From the IMG/VR virus record IMGVR_UViG_3300032278_004247, positions 1 to 46,755 of that record: DNA of 46,755 bases; one strand, written 5' to 3'. The position numbers were made by a program, and so were the translations under genes. Under the pieces are notes generated by a model, which had not been told where the DNA came from, did not search any database, and worked only from the letters and a program-made list of their open reading frames with translations. The stretch is from a virus. Each line of letters starts with the position of its first letter. Position 1 is the stretch's first letter. Below, in pieces: positions 37,188 through 44,330 of this stretch.

Positions 37188-37472
37188 GTGGAAATATCCA
37201 CCATCGAAGAGCTTGAGGGTGTCACCTACGAGCAGCTATCCGAGTTTCTAAGCGACAACGGCGGGTTCTCAAAATGCGAAGCCTGCGGGTCCCAGGATTG
37301 GGAGATAACCAGGATTTCTGGCGGGCACATCCTGTACCTGTACCAGGACGTGGTTTTCTTGGAAAACAAGACAATGGTCTACCTGCCGGTGACGTGTGGC
37401 ACCTGTATGAACACCCGTTTTTTTAATGCTTTGGGCATTGCCTACAGCGTTCTTGCCGGAGGTCAATCATGA
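37188..37472 (+). CDS. Zinc-knuckle protein downstream of cI
   Basis: This 94-aa protein reads MEISTIEELEGVTYEQLSEF. It has CEACGSQDWEITRISGGHIL, a central strand YLYQDVVFLENKTMVYLPVT and a second knuckle CGTC. The start is GTG at 37188, with AGGAGGGG 5 nt upstream; the nearby ATG is out of frame. It lies 22 nt after cI and is probably made in the lysogen from the same message. Position equals lambda rexA, but there is no sequence similarity to RexA that I can see. Confidence 0.65.
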   Translation: MEISTIEELEGVTYEQLSEFLSDNGGFSKCEACGSQDWEITRISGGHILYLYQDVVFLENKTMVYLPVTCGTCMNTRFFNALGIAYSVLAGGQS

Positions 37473-37783
37473 CCAAGCCTGAAGTCATCGATATTGCCAC
37501 GGCACGCCTGCCCGCGCACAATAGACCACGAAAGAGAGGCGGCGGCCCCGGAGGGCCTGACGATATGGAACGTAGAGTTGAGCGCCTGGAAAGCATTACC
37601 GACGATCTGCGCATGGGCATGGTCCGCGTGGAGTCTCGGCTCGACAACATCGAAAAGAACATGCTGACCCGCGCCCAGGCCGCGATTGCGGCCCTTGTTG
37701 CGGTGCTCGCCGTGCTCGGCGGCGGCTGGTGGATAGTTCAGCAGTACCTCTCCCCTATCCTTCAAGGCGTGGGCGGCCAGTAA
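37469..37783 (+). CDS. Coiled-coil protein with C-terminal membrane anchor, downstream of cI
   Basis: This 104-aa protein has a basic, flexible N-terminus and a coiled coil (MERRVERLESITDDLRMGMV, RVESRLDNIEKNMLTRAQAA). A membrane segment at the end (AAIAALVAVLAVLGGGWWIV) leaves a short tail. It overlaps the upstream gene by ATGA and is followed by a terminator, so cI and these two genes form one unit. Its build is like the lysis-region gene at 27832. A membrane effector of a lysogen-encoded exclusion pair is possible (rexB position), by inference. Confidence 0.7.
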   Translation: MTKPEVIDIATARLPAHNRPRKRGGGPGGPDDMERRVERLESITDDLRMGMVRVESRLDNIEKNMLTRAQAAIAALVAVLAVLGGGWWIVQQYLSPILQGVGGQ

Positions 37784-37806
37784 ACCGCCAGCCATAGCCC
37801 ACCAAG

Positions 37807-37830
37807 AGCCCGCCCAGCGCGGGCTTTTTT
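37807..37830 (+). terminator. Terminator of the cI operon
   Basis: AGCCCGC (37807-37813), loop ccagc, GCGGGCT (37819-37825), then TTTTTT. Clear rho-independent terminator. Confidence 0.9.
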
Positions 37831-37858
37831 GTGCCTGCTTTTCGCTGACCCGCCCCTT

Positions 37859-37878
37859 TTGTGACTGACCGGTCACAA
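37859..37878. promoter_or_regulatory. Palindrome upstream of pL
   Basis: TTGTGAC-tgaccg-GTCACAA, a perfect 7-bp inverted repeat, with the perfect 10-bp palindrome TGACCGGTCA (37866-37875) nested off-centre. It lies about 75 bp before the pL start. It resembles but does not match the CRP consensus spacing, so the protein is unknown. Confidence 0.55.
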
Positions 37879-37892
37879 ATAATCCCGAGAAA

Positions 37893-37909
37893 ATGTACTT
37901 TTGGTTCTT
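37893..37909. promoter_or_regulatory. Operator OL2-like
   Basis: ATGTAC-ttttg-GTTCTT, same motif as O1 to O3. It overlaps the upstream edge of the pL -35. Confidence 0.7.
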
Positions 37910-37936
37910 GACTAGTGTACTTACGGTTCATATTCT
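37908..37936 (+). promoter_or_regulatory. Promoter pL of the left early operon
   Basis: TTGACT (37908-37913), 17-nt spacer, TATTCT (37931-37936). One operator lies in the spacer and one just upstream. It drives the plus-strand genes from 37975 to the integrase. Confidence 0.85.
37915..37931. promoter_or_regulatory. Operator OL1-like in the pL spacer
   Basis: GTGTAC-ttacg-GTTCAT, centred 22 bp from the other pL operator and located between the -35 and -10. Confidence 0.75.
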
Positions 37937-37974
37937 AAGCCCATCAACACGGACAACCCGCAGGGGAGCGAACC

Positions 37975-38433
37975 ATGAACGCACATCAAGCCGCCAGCGA
38001 TTGGGACTACCAGGATGCGCTGCATCCGAAGCTGGCCGCCTACGAGGCGTGGTGCGAGGCGTATCTGGTGGAGGCCCTGAAGTCTGACGAAATCGAAACC
38101 GCGTTCAGCGCGCATGAAGACCTGGAATCCGAGTTCGACGCTCTGGTGCTGTTCCTGGTGTTCGGCGCCGCCGAGTTCCGCCCGCTGTGCCTGAGCGAGT
38201 TCCGCCGGCAGACGTTCGGCATGAGCCGCGGCCAACTGCAGGACGCTCTGGACGACGGCGAGATTGATCCGGTGGAGATTGTGCGCCTTGCCGTATTTGC
38301 CGGTGACGACGCTCGCCGGACCTGGGCGCCGCATGTGCGTCAGGCGATGGATGCGTTCCACGACGCGGTGCTGAAAGCGGCCCCGTCCTGGGGCTGGGTG
38401 GAGACGATTTTTGAAGGGAGGAACGAGCCGTGA
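37975..38433 (+). CDS. Hypothetical protein, first gene of the left early operon
   Basis: This acidic 152-aa, mainly helical protein begins MNAHQAASDWDYQDALHPKL and contains EFDALVLFLVFGAAEFRPLC and LQDALDDGEIDPVEIVRLAV. No family is recognised. As the first gene after pL it holds the place of lambda N, but it is acidic rather than arginine-rich and has no N-like motif. GGGGAG precedes the ATG by 6 nt. It would be among the first phage proteins made on induction. Confidence 0.65.
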   Translation: MNAHQAASDWDYQDALHPKLAAYEAWCEAYLVEALKSDEIETAFSAHEDLESEFDALVLFLVFGAAEFRPLCLSEFRRQTFGMSRGQLQDALDDGEIDPVEIVRLAVFAGDDARRTWAPHVRQAMDAFHDAVLKAAPSWGWVETIFEGRNEP

Positions 38434-38639
38434 TGAACCGACGCATCAAGCAGATCGACGAGAAGCTGGACCTAATCCGCTTCGAGGAAGGCGACAAGGC
38501 GTTCTACTGCCTCGTCGAGTGCGGCAGAACTATGGTGCTGGGCGATACGCCCGCTGAGGCTCGCCAGCGCCTTGCCGCCATCACCCACGGCATAGCCGAA
38601 CTGGAAGGCACACACATTACTGCGGAGGCGGTGTCATGA
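38433..38639 (+). CDS. Small hypothetical protein
   Basis: This 68-aa protein begins MNRRIKQIDEKLDLIRFEEG. It has KAFYCLVECGRTMVLGDTPA and EARQRLAAITHGIAELEG, the 'T.AEA...L' helix common in small phage proteins. Its ATG shares a base with the previous stop (TGATG). Unknown role. Confidence 0.6.
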   Translation: MNRRIKQIDEKLDLIRFEEGDKAFYCLVECGRTMVLGDTPAEARQRLAAITHGIAELEGTHITAEAVS

Positions 38640-39166
38640 GCGAGATTGACGTCCAGCGACTGAAAAACGATCCGGCTTACTGGGACGAGGTGGCGCCGGA
38701 GGGTGCAACGCATTACTACGAGCAGCGCACGGCGCATTTTAAGTGGTTCAAAATGGACGATGGGGTTTTGTATCACCACTGCCCCAATGATGGCTGGGAG
38801 CCGTCGCTGCGGAATTCCCAGTCAAACCCGGCGGGCGACTTGATCCCCCGCCCCACCCAATGGCGCGGCCCCGAGGATGGCCTGCCGCCGGTTGGGACGG
38901 TGTGCGAAGTGTGGCGGCGAAAAGAACGGGTCGAGTGCGAAATTGTTGCTCACGTTCAGTCTGATGGCGTCACGGAAGCGGTTTATCAGTGCGCAACCGA
39001 TTGGGGTTGGAGTTCGACCAGCTTCCGCCCCCTCAAATCCGACAAGGAGCGGGCGATTGATGCGGCCGTGGCGGCAACCATCCTGAAAGACGGCCCGCGC
39101 CTCCGATTCGCCCTGTCTGACATCTACGACGCCGGCCTTCTCCGCCTGCCGGAGGAACGGTCATGA
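38636..39166 (+). CDS. Hypothetical phage protein
   Basis: This 176-aa protein begins MSEIDVQRLKNDPAYWDEVA. It continues PEGATHYYEQRTAHFKWFKM, the 'P.GATHY.......F.KW' domain seen repeatedly in phage early proteins. The second half repeats a similar beta fold around GLPPVGTVCEVW and TDWGWSSTSFRPLKSDKERA. The C-terminus is helical. ATGA overlap upstream. The function is unknown. Confidence 0.65.
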   Translation: MSEIDVQRLKNDPAYWDEVAPEGATHYYEQRTAHFKWFKMDDGVLYHHCPNDGWEPSLRNSQSNPAGDLIPRPTQWRGPEDGLPPVGTVCEVWRRKERVECEIVAHVQSDGVTEAVYQCATDWGWSSTSFRPLKSDKERAIDAAVAATILKDGPRLRFALSDIYDAGLLRLPEERS

Positions 39167-39483
39167 GCGAGATTCTAGGACACGACGTAAACGGGCGCCC
39201 GCTGCGGGCTGGGGATCGGGTGGTTTATTTGCGCTCGCCTCAAAACCCTCGTTGTTCTGTCAAGAGGGGCGCAGTTTTGACGATCCGGGGGACGGCGGGC
39301 GTCTACAAGTCCCCTTGGCGCGGGCAGCCCTATCAGTATTTCAAGGTTGAGGAGTTTCCGGGGTGGGACTTCGCACACGACGGCATCCGCCGCATCGACG
39401 ACCGCACCGACCACCAGCCTTGTGGTGAGACTTTTGCCGAGATCATGCAGCGCATTAAGCGCCGCGAAGGAGTGCCGACATGA
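39163..39483 (+). CDS. Hypothetical phage protein
   Basis: This 106-aa protein begins MSEILGHDVNGRPLRAGDRV with the KOW/SH3-like opening 'G.PL.AGD.VVYL', then VKRGAVLTIRGTAGVYKSPW and FAHDGIRRIDDR. A C-terminal helix (ETFAEIMQRIKRREG) is typical of this family of phage early proteins. ATGA overlap with the preceding gene. Confidence 0.65.
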   Translation: MSEILGHDVNGRPLRAGDRVVYLRSPQNPRCSVKRGAVLTIRGTAGVYKSPWRGQPYQYFKVEEFPGWDFAHDGIRRIDDRTDHQPCGETFAEIMQRIKRREGVPT

Positions 39484-39689
39484 GCAACTACAGCTTTGGC
39501 GAAATCCTGATGGGTGCCACCACGATCATTGCGTTTGTCGCCCTGATGACGGTTATCGGCGAGCAGGACTACCGCGATGCGCTGGCTGAGGAGCGCGAAG
39601 CCTGCGCCATGGTCGCGGCGGGTCACTGGCCGGCAGAGACAGCAGAGGGCTACGACTGCCCGCAACGAGTAGCAAGGAGCGAGTTATGA
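39480..39689 (+). CDS. Small membrane protein
   Basis: This 69-aa protein has a membrane segment at about residues 8-26 (ILMGATTIIAFVALMTVIG). A soluble tail with EEREACAMVAAGHWPAETAE follows. Overlaps both neighbours by ATGA. Unknown role. Confidence 0.6.
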   Translation: MSNYSFGEILMGATTIIAFVALMTVIGEQDYRDALAEEREACAMVAAGHWPAETAEGYDCPQRVARSEL

Positions 39690-39979
39690 GTGAGCAGATC
39701 AACGACGGCGGCCCGGCGTTTCCGGTAGGCCACCCCGAAATGGCCATGCAGGGGCAGTCCGTCAAAGAGACCCAGGGCATGAACCTGCGGGACTACTTCG
39801 CGGCAAAGGCGCTGCCGGCCATTTATCGGGATATGTGGGAGGACTGGCGGGCCAGTGCGCGCGGAGAGGCTCCGACAATGTGCGTACCCGAGGACTGGAT
39901 GGTCGGCGTAGCGCTGGACGCCTACAAGATGGCCGACGCGATGCTGATCGCCCGAGACACCGATACGACAGAGCGCTGA
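39686..39979 (+). CDS. Hypothetical phage protein (NDGGPAFP family)
   Basis: This 97-aa protein contains the recurring phage signature NDGGPAFPVGHP followed by GMNLRDYFAAKALPAIYRDM. A C-terminal helix AYKMADAMLIARD follows. The family is widespread in siphophage early operons with no known role. It is followed by a weak terminator before the recombination genes. Confidence 0.75.
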   Translation: MSEQINDGGPAFPVGHPEMAMQGQSVKETQGMNLRDYFAAKALPAIYRDMWEDWRASARGEAPTMCVPEDWMVGVALDAYKMADAMLIARDTDTTER

Positions 39980-39989
39980 TCTGTTGTTT

Positions 39990-40008
39990 GCCCCTCCGGG
40001 GGCCTTTT
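39990..40008 (+). terminator. Weak terminator before the recombination module
   Basis: GCCCC (39990-39994), loop tccg, GGGGC (39999-40003), then cTTTT. The stem is short; likely partial or an mRNA-stabilising hairpin. Confidence 0.5.
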
Positions 40009-40026
40009 ATTCGATAGGAGCACAAC

Positions 40027-40749
40027 ATGAACGATCTGGCAGAACGACAAGAGGCCCAGGCGCCAGCCGTTGCCGGCGAGACCGGCGCCGTCTTGGCAAT
40101 GATTGAGCGGGTGGCCACGAACCCCGACGCCGACATGGACAAGCTGGAGCGCCTGCTGGATATGCAGGAGCGGGTGATGAACCGCAACGCCATGCAGGCG
40201 TTCAGCGCGGACATGGCCGCTATGCAGGCTGAATTGCCCACCGTTGCCGAAACGGCAGAAGGCCACAACAAGGCCAAGTACGCGCCACTGGAAAAGATCA
40301 ACGAAACGATCCGCCCGGTGCTCCAGAAGTACGGCTTCGCTGTGACGTTCCGCACCGAGCAGCAGCAAGGCGCCGTGGCCATCACCGCCGTGCTGTCGCA
40401 CCGGCAGGGCCATACCCAGGAATCCACCCTCGTGCTGCCCAACGACACCAGCGGCAACAAGAACACCGTCCAGGCCATCGGCTCCACGGTGAGCTACGGC
40501 AAGCGGTACGCCCTGTGTGCCCTGCTAAACATCAGCACTGGCGACGATTCCGACGGCAAGCCGCCCGCCAGTGCTGGGCTGAACCAGGAGCAGGCAAAGC
40601 GTCTGCGCGACGCGCTCAAAATGGCCGGCCTGGATGACGCCTACATCTGCAACGCGACCCACATCGCGAAGCTGGAAGACCTGGACCCGCTGCGTCTTGA
40701 TGCGGCGATCAACCACCTGAAAGCCAAGGCGCAAGGGGGCGACAAATGA
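40027..40749 (+). CDS. ERF family single-strand annealing protein
   Basis: This 240-aa recombinase anneals complementary single strands. The ERF core shows NKAKYAPLEKINETIRPVLQ, KYGFAVTFRTEQQQGAVAIT and NTVQAIGSTVSYGKRYALCA, LLNISTGDDSDG. Before it is a helical N-terminus, and a C-terminal helix-rich region (LNQEQAKRLRDALKMAGLDD) follows. It is the phage P22 Erf type rather than lambda Bet. It overlaps the exonuclease gene by ATGA and acts with it. Confidence 0.93.
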   Translation: MNDLAERQEAQAPAVAGETGAVLAMIERVATNPDADMDKLERLLDMQERVMNRNAMQAFSADMAAMQAELPTVAETAEGHNKAKYAPLEKINETIRPVLQKYGFAVTFRTEQQQGAVAITAVLSHRQGHTQESTLVLPNDTSGNKNTVQAIGSTVSYGKRYALCALLNISTGDDSDGKPPASAGLNQEQAKRLRDALKMAGLDDAYICNATHIAKLEDLDPLRLDAAINHLKAKAQGGDK

Positions 40750-41408
40750 AGATCGTCACCGTACCCCAGGGCTCCCCGGAATGGCATCAGGCCCGCGCCG
40801 GCGCCATCACCGCGAGCATGTTCGCCACCTGCCGGCAGATTCTGAAGTCCGGCAAGAACAAGGGCGACTACAGCGCCGCCGCCAAGGACTACGCCTTCCG
40901 GCTGGCCATCGAGCGCATCAGCGGCGAACCGCTGAACGAGGGATTCGAGACCTACGCCATGCGGCGGGGGCATGAGCTGGAGCCAGAGGCCCGGCTGGCG
41001 CACGAGGCTCGCATCGAAATGCTGATCGAGCATGCCGGCGTAGTGCTGACCGATGACGGGCTGTTCGGGGCCAGCGCGGACGGGCTGATCAATGAAGACG
41101 GCGGCAGCGAGTACAAGTGCCTCATCGCCCCCGAGCGCATCCGCAGCATCGTCGTGGACCAGGATTTGAGCGAGTACCACGACCAGGTGCAGGGGTGCAT
41201 GTGGCTCACCGGGCGGAAGTGGTGGCACTTCGTCCTCTACTGCCCTGCCCTCAAGCCCGCCGGCCTGGATCTGATCATCCATGAGCAGAAGCGCGACGAC
41301 GATTACATCGAGGCGCTGGAGAAAGACCTGCTCGCATTCAATGGGCTGGTGGAGCTGTACCGCCACCAGATCGAGAACGCTAACGGCGGGATAACCGCAG
41401 CAGCTTAA
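40746..41408 (+). CDS. YqaJ-type phage exonuclease
   Basis: This 220-aa 5'-3' exonuclease of the lambda Exo/YqaJ fold produces single strands for the annealing protein. Motifs: GSPEWHQARAGAITASMFAT, YAMRRGHELEPEARLAHEAR, FGASADGLI (D112) and SEYKC (E122, K124), the PD-(D/E)XK site, followed by YHDQVQGCMWLTGRKWWHFV. Directly coupled to the ERF gene, giving a two-component recombination system. Confidence 0.92.
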   Translation: MKIVTVPQGSPEWHQARAGAITASMFATCRQILKSGKNKGDYSAAAKDYAFRLAIERISGEPLNEGFETYAMRRGHELEPEARLAHEARIEMLIEHAGVVLTDDGLFGASADGLINEDGGSEYKCLIAPERIRSIVVDQDLSEYHDQVQGCMWLTGRKWWHFVLYCPALKPAGLDLIIHEQKRDDDYIEALEKDLLAFNGLVELYRHQIENANGGITAAA

Positions 41409-41482
41409 CCGGCGCTCACCGGGGAGTGGCGGGCCTTACCCGCCCCCTTCGGGGGAACTGACAACGGAGAGAGATCGAGTCT

Positions 41483-41968
41483 ATGCCGAATCATAAAGCT
41501 ATCGCACGGCTACTCCTGCGCCGCCATGTAAATGATGAAACCGGATGCTGGGAGTGGCAGGGCTGCATTCAAGGCAACGGATATGGGCGCATAAGATTTA
41601 ATGGACGGACCCAATACGTGCATCGACTTTCTTTTGAGGCCCACAAGGCGCCAATTCCGGACGGGCTTGATGTTTGCCACACCTGCGATAACCGGCGCTG
41701 CTTCAACCCCGACCACCTTTTCGCCGGAACCCGCACGGACAACATGCGAGACGCGGTACGGAAGGGCAGGCAAGCGCGAGGCGAGACGATTTCCAGGCTG
41801 CACAGAGGTGAGCTGTCCAACTTCTCGAAGCTTAAGAGACCTCAGGTAGTCGCCATCCGCGCCCTAAGGAGTAAAGGGGCCACCACTAATGAGCTCGCGA
41901 CCCTGGCAAACGTGAGCGCGGACAACATACGCCGCATTTTGCGGAACGATACCTGGAAGGAGGCATAA
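41483..41968 (+). CDS. HNH endonuclease between exonuclease and SSB genes
   Basis: This 161-aa protein is an HNH_3-type endonuclease: [28 protein letters not shown] (H47) and [20 protein letters not shown] (C65, C68, C73, H78). The C-terminal half has a helix-turn-helix ([26 protein letters not shown]), a typical DNA-binding NUMOD-like tail. It is likely a free-standing homing endonuclease. It breaks the otherwise coupled operon: 74 bp of GC-rich hairpin sequence precede it, and codon use is less GC-rich at its start than in neighbours. Confidence 0.88.
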   Translation: MPNHKAIARLLLRRHVNDETGCWEWQGCIQGNGYGRIRFNGRTQYVHRLSFEAHKAPIPDGLDVCHTCDNRRCFNPDHLFAGTRTDNMRDAVRKGRQARGETISRLHRGELSNFSKLKRPQVVAIRALRSKGATTNELATLANVSADNIRRILRNDTWKEA

Positions 41969-41971
41969 ATA

Positions 41972-42397
41972 ATGGCTCGAGGCGTTAATAAGGCAATTCT
42001 CATTGGCAATCTTTGCTCTGATCCAGAGTGCAGATTTATGCCCTCGGGAGGAGCCGTGACCAATTTCAGAATAGCGACCAGCGAACACTGGAAGGATCGG
42101 CAGACCGGCCAATCCAAAGAGAGGACAGAGTTCCACCGCTGCGTGGCCTTCAACAAGCTCGGTGAGATATGCGGCGAGTACCTGAAGAAGGGCGCCAAGG
42201 TGTACGTGGAAGGCTCCCTGCGCACCCGGAAGTGGCAGGGCCAGGATGGACAGGACCGCTACACCACCGAGGTCGTGCTGAGCGAAATGCAGATGCTCGA
42301 CGGGCGTGGTGGCCAGAGCCAGGAACCGACCAACACCGACCAGCAGTCCGCGCCGCCTGCCGATGATTTCGACAGCCCCGATGATCTGCCGTTTTGA
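41972..42397 (+). CDS. ssb: Single-stranded DNA-binding protein
   Basis: This 141-aa OB-fold SSB has [60 protein letters not shown] and [20 protein letters not shown]. The flexible tail ends [11 protein letters not shown], the acidic tip that binds partner proteins. It completes the recombination set with ERF and YqaJ exonuclease. Confidence 0.95.
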   Translation: MARGVNKAILIGNLCSDPECRFMPSGGAVTNFRIATSEHWKDRQTGQSKERTEFHRCVAFNKLGEICGEYLKKGAKVYVEGSLRTRKWQGQDGQDRYTTEVVLSEMQMLDGRGGQSQEPTNTDQQSAPPADDFDSPDDLPF

Positions 42398-42407
42398 GGA
42401 GCCGCCC

Positions 42408-42701
42408 ATGATCCGCTACGCACTGTTGCTGCTCCCCTGCGCCGCCCTGGCCGACCCGACGCTCTACGTTCAGGGCGGCATGGGCTACCAGATCGGCATG
42501 ACCGAACGCTGGACCTACGAGAGCGAACGCTACTCCGGGGAATACACGATGGACCTGCCGCCCCTGGTGGGCTCGGTGGAGGCCGGCATCAGCTACCGCA
42601 ACTGGTTCATCCAGGGCCAGCACGTCAGCAGTGTGGAGACGGGCCAGGACCATGGGTTCAACGTCATCAGCGCCGGTTACCGGTGGGAATTCGAGTTTTA
42701 G
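42408..42701 (+). CDS. Small secreted, possibly outer-membrane protein
   Basis: This 97-aa protein has a signal peptide MIRYALLLLPCAALA, probably cut before DPTLYVQGG. The mature part of about 82 residues alternates polar and hydrophobic residues and aromatic residues, and ends AGYRWEFEF with a terminal phenylalanine. A C-terminal aromatic is the recognition mark of outer-membrane beta barrels, though eight strands would not fit easily. It starts at 42408 after GAGGAGCCG, 11 nt after ssb. A surface role in early phage growth is inferred. Confidence 0.65.
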   Translation: MIRYALLLLPCAALADPTLYVQGGMGYQIGMTERWTYESERYSGEYTMDLPPLVGSVEAGISYRNWFIQGQHVSSVETGQDHGFNVISAGYRWEFEF

Positions 42702-42710
42702 GAGATCGCA

Positions 42711-43655
42711 ATGACTGAGCAGCAGAGAGAAGCGCTTGAAGCGCTGGAATCTATTGGTCGCGCCGTCTGCATAACCCGGCACGGCACCATCCCGATCACT
42801 GTCGAGAAAGCCGCGATGGAGTGCTTCCGGGAGGAATTTAATACCATCCGCGCCGCCCTCTCCCATGCCGAGGGGGAGGCGGTGGACCATTGGGCCGTCC
42901 GCAATCCTGGACTGGCGGATCAGTTTCGAGCCGAGGCACAGGCCGTCCGCAAACGCCTAGGATTTGAGTCTGACGCGGATGACGTGTCACCGAACGACCT
43001 GCGAGAGCGCATCGCCGAGATCGAGGGCGCGCCCCAGGTGGCGGGCCTGACCGAGACGGCCATCAAGTCCAGCCCGGCATATCGCGCCCTGCATCGTGAG
43101 AAAGAGCACTTGCTGGGGCTGCTGAAAGATCAGGCGCCCCAGGTGGCGGTGCCGGAGGGCTTCACTGTGGTTCCGGTCCGGGAGTTCTACGTCATGAGCG
43201 AGGACGAGGACATTATCGGGGGAATCGGCAACGACTTTGAAGCCGGTAAGCACCTGCTGAAACTGGCTCAGGAGGGCGATCCCGAAAAAGCCTGGGGTCT
43301 GGTGGCGGACATCGACCAGACGAAGCTCGCCGCCGCCCCCACCGCGCCCGCCGGGGAGCTAGTTACCCGCTGCACCGCTGGCCTCGGCTGTGACGAAAAA
43401 GGCTATTGCGATGCCGCTGCGACTGGGCAGGGCGACCTGTGCGACCGTCGGACAATGGCCCACGAGCAACCTGTAAGCGATCCTGATGGGTTGCCGGAGC
43501 TGGAGGCCTACGACGCCGGACTAATGCCCGCTGGGGATTGGCCGGATTCCTGGTGGCAGGACTACGTCCGCTCCGAGCTGGGAGCCGCACATGAGTTCTA
43601 TCAACAGCAACTCGACCAGCTTTTCCCGGCACCGGTCGAGAAGGAGAAGAAATAA
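42711..43655 (+). CDS. Hypothetical phage protein, 314 aa
   Basis: This mosaic-looking protein has several segments common in phage early proteins: an N-terminal helix (MTEQQREALEALESIGRAVC), a coiled tract (RERIAEIEGAPQVAGLTETA) and PEGFTVVPVREFYVMSEDED. A cysteine-rich part, CTAGLGCDEKGYCDAAATGQ, with another cysteine after, and a helical C-terminus (ELGAAHEFYQQQLDQLFPAP) follow. No function is recognised. Its stop overlaps the next start (TAATG). Confidence 0.65.
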   Translation: MTEQQREALEALESIGRAVCITRHGTIPITVEKAAMECFREEFNTIRAALSHAEGEAVDHWAVRNPGLADQFRAEAQAVRKRLGFESDADDVSPNDLRERIAEIEGAPQVAGLTETAIKSSPAYRALHREKEHLLGLLKDQAPQVAVPEGFTVVPVREFYVMSEDEDIIGGIGNDFEAGKHLLKLAQEGDPEKAWGLVADIDQTKLAAAPTAPAGELVTRCTAGLGCDEKGYCDAAATGQGDLCDRRTMAHEQPVSDPDGLPELEAYDAGLMPAGDWPDSWWQDYVRSELGAAHEFYQQQLDQLFPAPVEKEKK

Positions 43656-43855
43656 TGATCTATGCACTCTACGCTATCGCCGCCTATCTGATCGTCTCCC
43701 TGCTGGTGGTCGGCATTCTCTACGCCACCGGCCTCCACCGGCACGAACCGCACTGCCACCTCTGGTACATGGCTGCCAGTTGGCTGCCCCTCATTGTTGG
43801 CGCCACCTGGATTCATTTGCGGGACCGTCGCGCCAAGAAAGGGGGCCGCTCATGA
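43655..43855 (+). CDS. Small membrane protein with two hydrophobic segments
   Basis: This 66-aa protein has MIYALYAIAAYLIVSLLVVG and a second segment LWYMAASWLPLIVGATWIHL, with histidines between them (HRHEPHCH) and a basic C-terminus (RDRRAKKGGRS). Overlaps genes on both sides. A possible membrane effector or metal-binding protein; unknown. Confidence 0.65.
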   Translation: MIYALYAIAAYLIVSLLVVGILYATGLHRHEPHCHLWYMAASWLPLIVGATWIHLRDRRAKKGGRS

Positions 43856-44124
43856 AGATTTATGCAGTTATGAAGGGCGGCGAGATTCTGGACATCTCGA
43901 CATGCGAGCGAGAAACCCGGGAAATCGCTGAGACCTGTTGCGGCTCCATGGTGGAGCTGGTGCCACGCGAATCCGCCCCCGCCCCGGATGAGCGGGAGAT
44001 AGCGGCCCAGGCGATAGAACAGGCTGCCCGTGAGTATTTCAATGACGAGAGCGGGCCACACAATCTGCACGACTATCTGCTGTGGAGAGTAAAACTTCTC
44101 CGCGCCGGGAAGGAGGGTGAGTGA
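43852..44124 (+). CDS. Hypothetical protein, paralogue of 30856-31050
   Basis: This 90-aa protein begins MKIYAVMKGGEILDISTCER, then TREIAETCCGSMVELVP, paralogous to the gene at 30856. It continues with a helical part (EIAAQAIEQAAREYFNDESG) and ends LLRAGKEGE, like the gene at 31050. It therefore looks like a chimera of that gene pair. ATGA overlap with the membrane protein gene. Confidence 0.65.
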   Translation: MKIYAVMKGGEILDISTCERETREIAETCCGSMVELVPRESAPAPDEREIAAQAIEQAAREYFNDESGPHNLHDYLLWRVKLLRAGKEGE

Positions 44125-44330
44125 TGCCCTGGTACACGACAGCAGATGCCAGACGCGATGCCGAGCGCCAATCCATAAAGTCTGAGCATGGCGACGATCT
44201 GGACGGCCTGGAAATCTACGTGTGCCAGTGCTGCGGCCACGAGGACCACCCGGACAGGTTCGGTAAATACTGCCCGAGCTGCGGGACCGACCTGGACGAG
44301 CTGGAAGCCGAGGAGCACCGCGATGAATGA
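44124..44330 (+). CDS. Zinc-ribbon protein
   Basis: This 68-aa protein has a C-terminal zinc ribbon: YVCQCCGHEDHPDRFGKYCP followed by SCGTDLDELEAEEH (CxxC...CxxC). TGATG overlap with the gene before. Similar small ribbons are frequent in phage early operons and may bind host proteins or nucleic acid. Confidence 0.65.
   Translation: MPWYTTADARRDAERQSIKSEHGDDLDGLEIYVCQCCGHEDHPDRFGKYCPSCGTDLDELEAEEHRDE

Noticed and set aside
35693-37225. 510-aa minus-strand frame
   Set aside because: Only its last 128 codons are the cII-like gene; the rest runs antisense through cI and out of frame through cro.
37975-38433. First gene of the left operon as an N-type antiterminator
   Set aside because: The protein is acidic with no arginine-rich motif, and no boxB-like nut site was recognised.
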